A DNA stretch of 64,000 nt, taken from contig NC_045134.1 of the NCBI RefSeq assembly GCF_007655135.1, forward strand, positions 18,004,568-18,068,567, written 5' to 3'. Positions 32,210 through 43,881 of the stretch are shown piece by piece. A model generated the notes under the pieces. The model had not been told where the DNA came from and searched no databases. It was given only the letters and a program-made list of their open reading frames with translations. This stretch comes from Punica granatum (Eukaryota > Streptophyta > Magnoliopsida > Myrtales > Lythraceae). The number at the start of each line of letters is the position of its first letter. The stretch's first letter is position 1. The position numbers and the translations under genes were made by a program.

Positions 32210-35200
32210 TGTACGGACCCGAATGTGGACTCTCGTCGGGGCCCGCATTGCGCGCTTTTGGATCGCGCGGCTTGGGAGTGTCCACCTTCCCGTGGGGACG
32301 CGTGACGGACACGCATGAGAGAAGGAGTCGCCACTTATCATTTTACGACCCGTAGGTCGAGGGCGGATAAGTTACCCGAGTCTAGGGGTATGGAACACCT
32401 AGTTTGTCATTAAGGCATTGATCTGTGTGGAACCGGAAAATCCGTGTTCGGGGGTTCATGTTACGTGCGGGCCTATATCCCGCACGCCCTTACTCTGGTT
32501 TGCTAGGCTTGCATTTTTGTTTTATTTACCACATGAATTAGGCTGCACTCGGCTCACACGTTTTGACACCGTAACTTCGATGAATTAAACGATGTCGGGG
32601 GAGAAGCTGAGAGAGAAGTAAACCCGTGTGTCGGGGAATTGGTTCACAATCTTACGTTACAGTTCATCGAACCATGGAGGTTGAATCCCTGCGTGAACCA
32701 GAACCGCGAGTTCTTGGATTTACTTGTATCTGGGCAAGCATTAGACCGATTCGATTAATTCGACTCTCGGACCGTTCGCTCACCGACTGGAATTCTTACA
32801 GAATAAATGTACAAAATAAAATCCTTACAATGCTCTCGAAAACAATAAATACAAATTACAAATGGCCGAATTCCAGTCGACTCGCGTTCGGTTATTATTC
32901 CACTCTAACTCACCGTGAGTTTAGGGAAAAAGACCGAAGAATTGAAATTCAATGGACGCTCTCACTGAATAGGGCGTTGGACCCTGTGAGTGTTGATTAG
33001 GGCGTTGAACCCTGTGCTCGATGATTAGGGTGTTGACCCCTAATATTATTCGGCCTAGGGATCAAGCTCGACCCGTATGGCAAACAAGTGCAGAAAGATA
33101 ACACGCAACATGTTAATAACAGACAAGGTGTTTTGTATTTACCGAATGTACGTGGATTAACAAGTTTATTAATCCAAAAGTGTTTTTGCAAGCAAATGCC
33201 ATATGCTAAGCAATCAAACACGTGCCAATGTTTTAGTATTCTGCTTTTGTTGGAAATTTGGAAAAGAGAATCGAATATCATGTGTGTAGATTGCTTTTAT
33301 AGTGATTCGGTGTTGTGACACTGAATTACCACTGAATTGATCCAAACTTGTATTTTGACTCTAGATTTGGAACCTAGAGTTCCGCCTAACCATTTTCTAG
33401 GATTTGATTAAGTCGAGTGAAATGATTAGTCCGATAACTGTATTTTGATACAGAATACCCAACTGACATCTTAAACTGCGCTAAGATGTCGGCGAATCAC
33501 GAAATGATGTTCTTGCCCTTGATTTGAAAATTTGTTTTCAGAAAAGGAGAACAACACAATAAGGATTTGAAAGTATGAGGGTTTTGAAAAGGGCATTAAC
33601 ACCGTTTTGTAATTCGTCGACGCGAGTTACGAATTAATGTCCAATTCGTGCAAAGTTATTTAAATGGAATGAATTAACCGTGTGAACGTCCCGATTAACC
33701 CGTTCGTGGAGTTAATACTTAAGGTTATTGCCGAATACTTTAATTGTGAAAACGATTCGTGATTCGGCGACCAACACGAATCCGTAAGGATCGAGGATAT
33801 TTGGTCCAATGACCGAAACTACCCTCGTAACCGAATGGACCCGAATGAGTCAACGATACCCGAATCCATGCATGTTTTGTTTTGAAAAGACATGTAATCG
33901 ATGTTTTAACATGGGAATTGTGGAAATATCGAAATTACACTTTCGTACAATCCGAGAAATGAATTAAATTCGAAATAAGGAAATCGTTCTTGATCCAAAA
34001 AGGGCCAAGAAGCCCTCGGCTTCACCTTGTCAAAGATGGCCGAATACTCTCATGGCTCGATTCAAATCACAAAGAATTTCCTTGTCTTGGTTTAATCATT
34101 TTTCGCATGCTCAAACATCAAACATCATGAATAACACGTTTTGACAAAAGCCGGTATTACCATGATTTGATTAACTCATTTAAACATGCAAACATTCACA
34201 AACATCTTATTTAAGGAATCGATAAAATAATACCGGCTTCATGCATGCAAGAACAACAAAATAAACTCGGAAAATAACTTGGATCGGGCTAAGGAGACCA
34301 ATCTTAACCCGAAAAGAGCAACTCAAGTCTCGGCCATCCCATTTAGAGACTTGGCCGTGAGCTCACTTGCCATTTCCGGGTCAGGATGGTCTTCCAAACA
34401 ACAATCCAAACCTTTTTCCGACATGCTAGCAAGTTATAAGGTAATACACATGCATAATATAACATAAAATTGCATAAAAGTTAAGTCTTGCAAGTTAAGT
34501 ATGCATAAAATACCATAGTACTCCATAGCCATGCAAAAATATAAAAAAGCCCTAACTCCTCTAAGTCAAGAGTGATTTACCTAGCCTCGGGATACGAGGA
34601 AAGAGTCGGGGAAGTGTTCGAGAGTCGGGTGACTCGGTTGAACGCTTGGAAGGATGCTCGGGTGCAAAGGATGCACGTTCGGGGAGCTAGGTGCACGGGG
34701 AATGCGGCTGGAATGCACGGGAGGCGCGCGGCGTGCGCGGGGCGCGGGGCGTGGGGAGCGGTCGTGCGCTTGCGCGCGGGCAGGCGCGCGGGCGTGCGCG
34801 CGGGCGGCGCTGGCAGGTCACTATTCACCCGAGAGTAGCGATTTCACCCGAAATGCACTATTTGACCTGAAACAATAATTTAAAGACTTCAAATGGAAAA
34901 ACCAATTTCACCAATGAACTCCATGGGTCCAAAATGAGTGGGATATGAAGTTTGAGAAATTTTGAGCTTAAGTCGAGATGATGAACATCGGCTTCCGACT
35001 TAAGAACTCAAGGCTCTCTTTTGATCTTTTCGGTTTTCTTTTCTCTTCCTTCTAAGTGCTGAAGTTTTCTGGTTCTTGAGTGTTCTTGGCTATGGAGTTT
35101 GAGAGGATTTCTTGAAAGAGAAAGGTTGGAGAGAGTGTGTAAGAGGAGAAGTGATTATCTTAATCACTTTTGGGCCATTTATAGGCAAAGCTAATGACAC

Positions 35201-36772
35201 AATTAGCAAAAGCAAGTGCTCTTAACCCCCATGCTTAGAAAATATCAAGCCTCATCCTCTTCCATTGCATTAATGAAGAAGAGATAAGACATTGATGAGC
35301 ATTGATGGAGGCTTGAGTGTTGTCTTCAAACTCTTGGATATTTTCAAGCAAGAGTGCAAGTTGGCTTCTTGCATTGAAGAAGAAGAAGAAGCTTCTAGAG
35401 TAAAGGGTGACTCATCTTGAATAGCCCGTGGGTCCCACGACCGAAGAGGAGAAACCGGGAAAAAGCTCGGGTCTCGATTGATCGTGCATTCGAAGTTCGT
35501 GGTTTGAATTGAACGTCGAATTATCGATATACGCGAGGAAATGGATTTAATGAGTCCGAGATTGGCATTTTCCGTGAGAAATTGCCAAATGTCTGTATGG
35601 GGCTTGGAAGCCGGTTTTGCTCCTTTTATGCATTCAGAGCGAGGTTACCCACTTCTGACAGCATATCTTGTATCTGCATCCCACGTCGGTCATTTTGACA
35701 TAAATTGTCAAATTACGTGGGCCCTTGTCCCTTAAGCCGGTAAATACAAATATGGAGCCGGAGATGTCCTAGGAGGCCGAAACTGGATTTCTCAGATTGC
35801 TTTCTGAGTTTCTTGGGCGATCCGGAGATTACTGCGATCTCTGTTTGCTGAGATTGGGCCTCTAAGGATATGAAAAGTGCATCTGAGACTCTTAAAGCAC
35901 TGCTCGAGGGGTCTAGATGAGTTGTGTGATTCATTCCGACAATTCCACATTGAGCCTTGAGAAGGCTAGCATTGTGTAAGGTAAGCATCCGGCGTCAAGT
36001 TTCCCCAAAGAGGACCTCCGGATATGGATTTTCACTGAAAATGGCCTTTTGTGCCCGACGGAGGTTACTCGGGAAACCGTGAAGGGTTTTACTGTCTGTT
36101 TTGCCCAATTGCGAATGTCCGCTGGAGTTTTCAGGGCAATGTAGTGTGAACTTCGTTTGCCATAATTCCATCAGACCAGTCTCCGGTTACGCTCTTCCGA
36201 AGAAAGGTATGCCCGTTTTGTCGTTCGGAAGTCATTCAGAGTGTCTGTATGGCTTCTAAAAGACAATATGAAGCACTGCTCGTGCTCTGTATGATTGAGG
36301 GGCATGGCCGCATCTGATATTTGGAATTAACTTTTCTCCGAGAAACCGGCATTTTTGGACTTCCACTGAAAAGTTGTCTGTATACAGAAAGTTGTTCTGT
36401 ATAGAGCAGATGATTTGCAAAATGCCTTTGGGGACACTTTTCATCTGTTTGGCATTGGAGTGGATTTTTGGAGTCCAATATTGGCCATCTTCCGATGATT
36501 GAGCGAACTATCGGAAAATGGAAGTGTCTGTGTGATAAACTGAAAATGCTGGTTTTGGATATTGCTGAGCTCTCTAGTCACTCTATTACCCTTTGGTGAC
36601 CCCTGGAGTCCTTCTGTCATATGCATGTGTCATTTGCCCAATTTTGCCGACTTGAGGATGAATAGTGATTTTCCGCTCTGTTAAGTCATTTTTCTGTATT
36701 CTGCTCAGGTTGTGGCTTGGATCATTGCTGATATCATCGTTTGGAAAGGTGAGCCAAAATGGGGTGCTGACA
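32210..36772 (-). mobile_element. 5' LTR of A2, second copy (4563 bp)
   Basis: Same termini, TATA box (35183-35176) and U5 hairpin (32465-32485) as 21014-25582. It differs at scattered bases (for example gtcattaagg for gtcgttaagg) and in the GC-rich patch. It is followed by the complete right duplication GCTTG. Confidence 0.9.
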
Positions 36773-36777
36773 GCTTG
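36773..36777 (+). repeat. Right target-site duplication of A2 (GCTTG)
   Basis: Matches 4755-4759 exactly. Removing one copy restores the continuous sequence seen in A3 at 49500-49540. Confidence 0.9.
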
Positions 36778-37758
36778 CAAAAACACCCATGGGTTAATAA
36801 TCTGATAATTCACGTAAACACGATAATAACAAACGCCTTGTCTGTTATTAACATGTTGCGTGTTATCTTTCCGCACCTGTTTGCCATGCGGGTCGAGCCT
36901 GATCCCTAGGTCGAATAATATTAGGGTTCAATGCCCTAATCATCGATCACAGGGTCCAACGCCCTATTCATCGATCACAGGGTCCAACGCCCTTTTCAGT
37001 GAGAGCGTACATTGAATTTCAGTTCTTCGGTCTTTTCCCTAAACTCACGGTGAGTTAGAGCGGAATAATAACCGAACGCGAGTCGACTGGAATTCGGCCA
37101 TTTGTAATTTTTATTTATTGTTTTCGAGAGCATTGTAAGAACTTTTATTTTGTACATTTGTTCTGTAAGAATTTCAGTCGGTGAGCGAACGGTCCGAGAG
37201 TCGAATTAATCGAATCGGTCTAATGCTTGCCCAGACACAAGTAAATCCAAGATCTCGCGGTTTTGGTTCACGCAGGGATTCAACCTCCATGGTTCGATGA
37301 ACTGTAACGCAAGATTGTGAACCAACTCCCCGACATACGGGTTTACTTCTCTCTTGGCTTCTCAACCGACATCGTTTAATTCACCGAATCTCCGGTGTCA
37401 AAACGTGCGAGCCGAGTGCAGCTTAATTCATGCGGTAAATCATAAAACATGCAAGCCTAGCAAACCAGAGTACCGAAAGGGCGTGCGGGATATAGGCCCG
37501 CACGTAACATGAACCCCCGAACACGGATTTTCCGGTTCCGCACAGATCAATGCATTAACAACAAACTAGGTGTTCCATACCCCTAGACCCGGGTAACTTA
37601 TCCGCCCTCGACCTACGGGTCGTAAAATGATAAGTGGCGACTCCTTCTCTCACGCGTGTCCGTCACGCGTCCCCACGGGAAGGTGGACACTCCCAAGCCG
37701 CGCGATCCAAAAGCGCACAATGCGAGCCCCGACGAGAGTCCACATTCGGGTCCGTACA
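36778..37758 (+). mobile_element. Solo LTR A1, right part
   Basis: Continues A1 from 4759: caaaaacaccc, the notation of repeated 'agggtccaacgccct' words, the conserved gtgagcgaacggtccgag block, U5 hairpin (37483-37503), PBS-like decamer (37635-37644) and terminus CGGGTCCGTACA. No primer binding site follows, which supports solo LTR status. Confidence 0.85.
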
Positions 37759-37763
37759 AATAC
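37759..37763 (+). repeat. Right target-site duplication of A1 (AATAC)
   Basis: AATAC against AACAC on the left; the C-to-T change fits decay of an older, probably methylated insertion. Confidence 0.75.
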
Positions 37764-39342
37764 GAATAGAATCGACGTCTAGTGAGTACTCGCGTGCTAC
37801 GACTCGAGTCCGGGCCCGATTTGAGGCGGCTCGAGTCGGGACGCACGAGTCCTCCCTAGACTTCTTCATGTCACACGATCTTCAATTTGTACACGAACAT
37901 CACACGTTTTATTATCCAAGGGCATAATCGTCATTCCGAGATTCACCGATATCCTAGGCGTTAGGGAGTTAGAAACACCTCGATCTATGGGCGAGAAAGG
38001 GCAACCCGTTCGGGTGCGAGTTTCATTCGCACGACCCATTCCGTTCACTTTCGGTGTTTCTATCTTCCTATCGTAGATTCGGTGGTGAACATTTTATTTC
38101 ATTTACAAAATACGAAGAACCGGATTAATCATGCACTCGACTTAAACGAACGTTAGATAATGGATAGGTGGAATATTAGATTCCAATCTAGAGTCAAAAT
38201 ACGAGTTTGGCTAATTCGGTGAAACCGCAGTGTCATCTCACTGAATAAGAATCTTAAAACAAATTCACTCACGTAATCGGCTTAAAACCATATCCTAGCC
38301 CACCATCTATGTTTGCCTAGGATAGACGCATTATTTGTTAACCAACCCCGGTTAATAACTGATTAAATCACGTACATTCGGCCTAATACACAACTTGTCT
38401 GTATTCACCGATACTTATCAGTTGTTGTCTGTATTTCATCAGTTTTCTTCTGTTTTATTCTTGCTTTTGTTGATTTGTCGCGATTCGGGCCCGAACCCAT
38501 AGGTTACGTGTTACACAAGGTCTAATGCTCCAAACCACCAAACACGAGGTCCAACGCCTCCTAATTCACCGAGCGCGTGCAACCCGAGTGCGGAATGGGA
38601 TCTAGCCTCGATTCACCGTTACACTCCGAATACGGCCTATGTGGAAGGCAATTTGGATTGGGTGTGTGAAACGGATCTAGATATCACCTAGGAGCTCGAT
38701 CGGCCCAACGGTTACAGTGGGAATCAGCCGATTCTCCTGCAAACCGTTGGATCGATCGGACCCGACCCCGGCTCCTTGAGCCCGCGTTGCCTTAATTCAC
38801 TTATCTGTTATTCAAAATACACGGTGAGCCGGAGCGGAATAGTGGCCCAATGCAAACCGATCGGGATCCATTTACTTATTCGGTCATACTTTGTAATCGT
38901 TCGAGAGAACATTGTGAGAATTATATTTGTATGTTCATTCATCTACTTGTAAGGATCCCCAATCGGTGAGCGAGAGGTCCGAGTGCCGGATCGGTTAAGT
39001 TGGTCTATCGTCACCAAAGGGTGAGTAAGCTCGGATACTCGTGGTTTCGGTTCACGCAGGGAAACGACCATCACGGCTCGATGAACTGTAACGCTAAGAT
39101 AGTGAACCGACTCCTCGATGCACAAGCCTACTCATCTTTCGGACTCTTGGCCCAACTCGATCAATTCATCGAATTTACGGTGTCAAAACGGGCGAGTCGA
39201 GTGCAACTCTAAATCACGTGGTAAATAAACAAAATGGCAAGCCTAGCAAGCTAGAGTATCGAAAGGGCGTGCGGGATATAGGCCCGCACGTAATAGAACC
39301 CCCGAATTCGGAATTTCCGGTTCCGTACGACCATTGCCTTAG
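37764..39342 (+). mobile_element. LTR B1, right visible part
   Basis: Resumes B1 after A1 (gaatagaatcg) and parallels B2 in reverse: the gccgcctcaaattgggccc relative, the 'ggtccaacgcc' words, the gtgagcgagaggtccgag block and the U5 hairpin at 39269-39289. It stops at cattgccttag where element C begins. B2 shows the uninterrupted continuation cttagcatttagg at 52120-52140. The remaining about 400 bases must lie beyond the window. Confidence 0.8.
39338..39342 (+). repeat. Left target-site duplication of element C (CTTAG)
   Basis: CTTAG precedes the LTR edge TGTGCGCACCC. The unoccupied site is in B2 (ctaag at 52131-52135, other strand). The right-hand partner lies beyond 64000. Confidence 0.8.
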
Positions 39343-40854
39343 TGTGCGCACCCGAATTTCGTCTCGTCGAGGCACGCATGCGCGCGCCTAAATGCAACGC
39401 GGCTTGGGAGTGTCCACCTTCCCAGGGACGCGCGACGGACGCACGCGAGAAGGAGTCGCCACCACCTGTTTACGACCCGAAGGTCAAGGGCTGGTGAGTT
39501 GCCCGGGTCTAGGGGTACGGGGTACACCTATTTGCTAAGGCATATGGTCTGCGAAACCCGAGGTTCCGAATTCGGGGGTTCTGTTACATGCGAGCCTATA
39601 TCTCGCATGCCCTATCGGTACTCTAGCTTGTCTAGGCTTGCCATTTTTATTTAATTACCGCTTAATTAAGTTCCGCTCATCTTACACGTTTTGACACCGT
39701 AAATTCGAAAAGAAACAGTATGACCGTCCACTCTCCGATTGGGATTTTACATGAATATATGTATAATATAAAACCTTACATTGTTCTCTCCAATAGATAA
39801 ATAAAAATAAAAAGCTACAATGACTAGATCCCGGTCGGTTCGCATTCGGCCATGATTTCACTCATACTCACCATATAGTTTTGGAAAATTAACCGAAAAT
39901 TAAATTAAATGCGCACTCGGTGTATGGGGGTATTGGACCCCGTGATCGACGGTTATGGGCGTTGGACCCAGTGTGAATCGAGTCCTAAAGAATCGGGCAC
40001 GATCCGCATAACAATCAAATGCAAAAGATGTAACAAGCAAACTCAAATAAACAATCAATGGGGTTTTGTTGTCGCCGAATTTACGTGAATTAACTGATTA
40101 TTAACCGAGATATCTTGGCATACAAATCCTACCTTAAAACAAGTAAAAAGGGTGATGGATAGGGTATGTAGCATTCGGCATTATTTTAACGGACCCGACA
40201 GACGTGATGTCCATAGTCAAGTCTCGAATGTGTGGGTTGTTTTTAAATTATTCTGTATCGTGACAATATGGCTTTTACAGATTAAAAGTATTTTAATCTA
40301 AAACCCAAAAAACCTAACCCTCTAATTGACTATTGCCCATGTTTGATTTAAGCCGAGTTTGAGATTAATATGTTTTTCATGTTTTAACCCGTTCTAAACA
40401 CAAACCTATACTAGGATTACGGCAGGACAAGAACCGGTAATCATGCCATTGAATCGGTAAATATGTGTGTGCATGAAAATCAAGATTACGTTCAACGCAT
40501 CTAGGTGCTTTTGAAATTGTGAATTTTGAAAAGGGCATGACTAACAGTTCTTGAACTGTCGACGCAATTACAAATTATTAATCAATTCGTGCAATTCAAT
40601 TAAAGAAATCAAGTGATTTAATTTAGCCAAATTTAACGTCCCGATTATCCCGTATGTAGAATTTTTGGGTTAATTAGAAATTTACGGAATGCTTTAGTCT
40701 ACGGATTTCGAGTCGTCGAGATAGCTATTAATTGACCGTCCGATAAACTCTAATTTCCGACATGGTCACATATAATTACAAAAATAAAATATTTAAATGG
40801 GCATATACATTGTCAGTGGGTGATCCAAGTAGGAAAGGGTCAGATATCTTAGAA

Positions 40855-41395
40855 AATGTCCAGGGAACTGAATTGAACGATATTAAAAGAGCAGGGACTG
40901 ATTTGAAAATTATGAAAAAATTGGGGACTGATCTGAAAATTCTAAAAGATTGGGGACTAATTTGAAAATTCTAAAAAAATGGGGACTGTGCAAAAAATTA
41001 CTGAAAATATCCTAGGACTTATTTGAAGTGGATTTGAAAATCGGGACTGATCTGACAATAAAAAATGGCCCCAAGACTAAACTGAAACAACTTGGAAAGT
41101 TCTTTGGGATGCTTGAAAAATTCTGGGAATTCCAGGACTGATTGGGAAATAGTAAAATGGCTGGGACTTGATTGAAAAGAAATTTTGAAATTCGGGGCAG
41201 ATCTGAAAAGAGTGAAAAATGTCCCAGGGACTAAACTGAAACAATTTGAAAAGTTCTTTGGGATTCTTGAAAAATTCTAAAAAATCCAAGGACTGATTAG
41301 AAAATAATAAAATGACCGGGGCTTAATTGAAAATAATTTTGAAATTCGGGGTAGATCTTAAAAAAATAAAATACGTCCCCTGGACTGAAATGTGA
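40855..41395 (-). repeat. Degenerate 30-bp repeats in LTR C
   Basis: Words of the form gggactgatttgaaaattctaaaaaat recur every about 29-30 bases at 40860-40990. Two longer copies of about 180 bases (cctaggac...ttcggggcagatctgaaaa) follow at 41040-41210 and 41220-41355. The same block is at 63375-63900 in the other LTR. Confidence 0.7.
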
Positions 41396-41915
41396 CAAAA
41401 CAGAAAGTTCGTAAAATCGAGTTCGGGATAAATCGGATCACCCATGCGACCCAAGAAAGCTCATTTGACATCATATCCATCAAGCAAGCATTAATATTCA
41501 GGAAAGGGCGGGACGAGTCTGCTGGACCGGACTAGGCAGAGATCCGGATGGGATTGGGCCGAACTGGGCTGCTATTGGGCCAGCGAAGCTGGGCTGGGCT
41601 GGACGCTGGTCGACGGGTCGGATGCTGATGGGCTGGGCCGCCGCTGCTGGATTAGACCGCCGCTGGGCAGCTGGGCGACGTGCATGCACGGCCGCGAGGT
41701 GAGGGGATCCAGGAGTTCGAGCCGTGGGCAAGAGGGCGACTGAGTTGAGGGGTCTCGACGCCGAAACGAACTCCGGTTTCCGAGGGTCTAAACGAGCTGA
41801 GGGACCATGAGTTGTGGGCGAGCTGAGGGAGTTCCGGTTTGAGGACGAGCTGGGAGTTCCGGAACCAGCTGAGGGAGAATCGTGAGCTGTGGGCGTTTTC
41901 GGATCCCAGACCACT

Positions 41916-41916
<1 letters not shown>

Positions 41917-41957
<41 letters not shown>
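41917..41957. repeat. GA microsatellite, about 20 units
   Basis: An uninterrupted (GA)n run within LTR C. It makes Arg-Glu and Leu-Ser repeats in shadow frames on both strands; no real protein is implied. Confidence 0.98.
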
Positions 41958-41959
<2 letters not shown>

Positions 41960-42321
41960 CCACCCAATTTTTTCGAATCCTCTACTACCGTTGCCTGGAG
42001 TCCGCGAGGAAGAAGAAGAAGGAAACGGAACCGAGATCGGGCGAGATTTTCGCCGGAAATTTGTGAAAGCGGGAACGAAAATCCCGATTTTTTTCGGTTG
42101 CAGGGACCAAAATGAAAGGAAGGAAAAAGGAAGGAGGAAAGAGGAAGAAAAGGAAAAGAAGTGGGCGGGAAGGAAAGAAATGAAAGGTCTGTCCTGTCGG
42201 TCAGACCGGTTCTGACCGGTTCTGACCGACTTGACCCTTTTTTTTTTAAGAAAAGGTGATAAATTAGGAAATGACAATTTTGCCCCCCTCGGAGCCGATG
42301 GACCGAAATTAGGTACTGACA

Positions 42322-42341
42322 GTTTGCCCCTCTTTGGTTGC
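42322..42341 (-). promoter_or_regulatory. Polypurine tract of element C
   Basis: On the minus strand AACCAAAGAGGGGCAAAC abuts TGTCAGTACC. As in A2, the CTTTGGTTGC word pairs with GCAGCCAAAG about 17 bp further in, giving a hairpin around the tract. Confidence 0.85.
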
Positions 42342-42429
42342 GTGCTCGGATAGAGGATGCAGCCAAAGACTATAAGAAGCACCTCGTTTGGTCCTGGTGA
42401 TCGTCTGGCCTGTTGCAAAATAGTAAAAA

Positions 42430-43881
42430 ATCATAAATTAGTAAATGTGGACGCATACTTGAAAGACATTAAATGTGGACAAGAAGTCCAGAAAGCGATA
42501 TGGACACGAAGTCCGAAAAACAGTAAAAGTGGACACGAGGTCCAAAATGCAGTAAATGCGGGTACGAAATCTGAAATGTAGTAAATGAGGATATGAAGCC
42601 CGAAATGGAGTAGATATAGACACAAAGTCCTGAAAGCAGTAAAAGAGGACACGAAGTCCGAAACGGAGTAGATGCGGACACGAAGTCCGGAAAGCAGTAA
42701 ACGAGGACACGAAGTCCGAAAGTGGTAGATGAGGACACGAAGTCCAAAATGTAGTGGACGCGGACACAAAGTCCGGAATGTAGTAAGTGAGGACACGAAG
42801 TCCAAAAATAATAAATGCGGACACGAAGTCCGGAAAACAGTAGATGTGGACACGAGGTCGGAAATGCAATAAATGAGGACACGAAGTCCGAAATGCAGTA
42901 GATACGGACACGAAGTCCGAAGAACAGTGAAAACGGACACGAAGTCCGAAAGTAGTAAATGAGGACACGAAGTCCGGGATGCAGTGAATGCGGACATGAA
43001 GTCCGGAAAGCAGTAAAGATGGACACGGAATCCTGGACGCGAAGTTTGAAAAACAGTGAGTGCGGACACGAAGTCCGAAATGTAGTAGATGCGGACACGA
43101 AGTCCGTGATGTAGTGATTGCGGACATGAAGTCCGGAAAGCAGTAAATGAAGACACGAAGTCCGAAATGCACTGAATGCGGACACGAAGTCCGGAAAGCT
43201 GTAAATGCGGACACGAAGTCCGGAATGCAATAATGAGGACACGAAGTCCGAAAAGCAGTAGATGCGGACGCGAAGTCCGGAATGCAGTCATTGCGGACAC
43301 GAAGTCCGAAAAGCAGTAAATGAGGACACGAAGTCCGAAATGCACTGAATGCGGACACGAAGTCCGGAAAGCAGTAAATGCGAACACTAAGTCCTGAATG
43401 CAATAAATGAGGACACGAAGTCCGAAAAGCAGTAGATGCGGACACGAAGTCCGGAACGCAATAAATGCGGACACGAAGTCCGGAAAGCAGTAAATGAGGA
43501 CACGAAGTCCGCAATGCAGTGAATGCGGACACGAAGTCCGGAAAGCAGTCAATGCGGACACGAAGTCCGAAATGCAGTAGACACGAACACGAAGTCTGGA
43601 ATGCAATGAATGTGGACACGAAGTCCAAAACGCAATAGATGCGGACGCGAAATCCAAAATGCAGCGAATGCGGACACGAAATCCGGAAAGCAGTAAATGA
43701 GGACATGAAGTCCGGAATACAGTAGACACGGACACGAAGTCCGGGATGCAATGAATGTGGACACGAAGTCCAAAATGCAGTAAAGATGCGGACGCGAAGT
43801 CCTGGACGCGAAGTCCGAAAAGCAGTAAAGATGGACACGAAGTTCTGGACGCGAAGTCCGAAAAGCGGTAAAGATGGACAC
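42430..43881 (-). repeat. Hairpin tandem array 2, first part (29-bp units)
   Basis: About 50 units of the form gcGGACACGAAGTCCggaaagcagtaaatga. The core arms GGAC/GTCC enclose ACGAA; on the transcribed strand the loop reads TTCGT (or TTCGC for the ggacgcgaagtcc variant). It sits between PPT and post-pol region exactly like array 1 of A2. The spacer agcagtaaatg resembles that of array 1, while the arms do not. The long minus-strand ORFs here (up to 503 codons of Phe-Arg-Thr-Ser-Cys-Pro words) are a by-product of the repeat. Confidence 0.92.
43877..43881 (+). repeat. Left target-site duplication of A3 (GACAC)
   Basis: GACAC, part of an array 2 unit, precedes TGTCAGCACCCC. The identical GACAC follows at 50484-50488. 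Confidence 0.9.

Larger units (their letters stand above)
25714..36772 (-). mobile_element. Second copy of the A2 right half (probable duplicate assembly)
   Basis: From about 25718 this follows 14520 onward base for base with scattered substitutions and one-base indels: pol start, junction, protease, gag, spacer, ORF1, leader, PBS and LTR. It ends in the same flank with the GCTTG duplication. A true tandem element would show a polypurine tract beside the middle LTR, not host flank. It is best read as an uncollapsed overlap or the other haplotype of the same insertion. Confidence 0.85.
39343..42321 (-). mobile_element. 3' LTR of element C (2979 bp)
   Basis: Minus strand TGTCAGTACC (42321) to GTGCGCACA (39343). 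The end next to the host shares with A and B the PBS-like decamer (39452-39461) and the hairpin (39588-39608). Most of the U3 half is unrelated and includes a 30-bp degenerate repeat and a GA microsatellite. No convincing TATA box was found. Confidence 0.88.

Noticed and set aside
4760..36772. A genuine LTR-internal-LTR-internal-LTR tandem from LTR recombination
   Set aside because: The middle LTR is followed by host flank, not PPT, and the second internal part starts abruptly at a 100-N gap.
41498..42418. 306-codon minus ORF with a Ser/Leu run
   Set aside because: Crosses the GA microsatellite and the LTR edge of element C; low-complexity composition.
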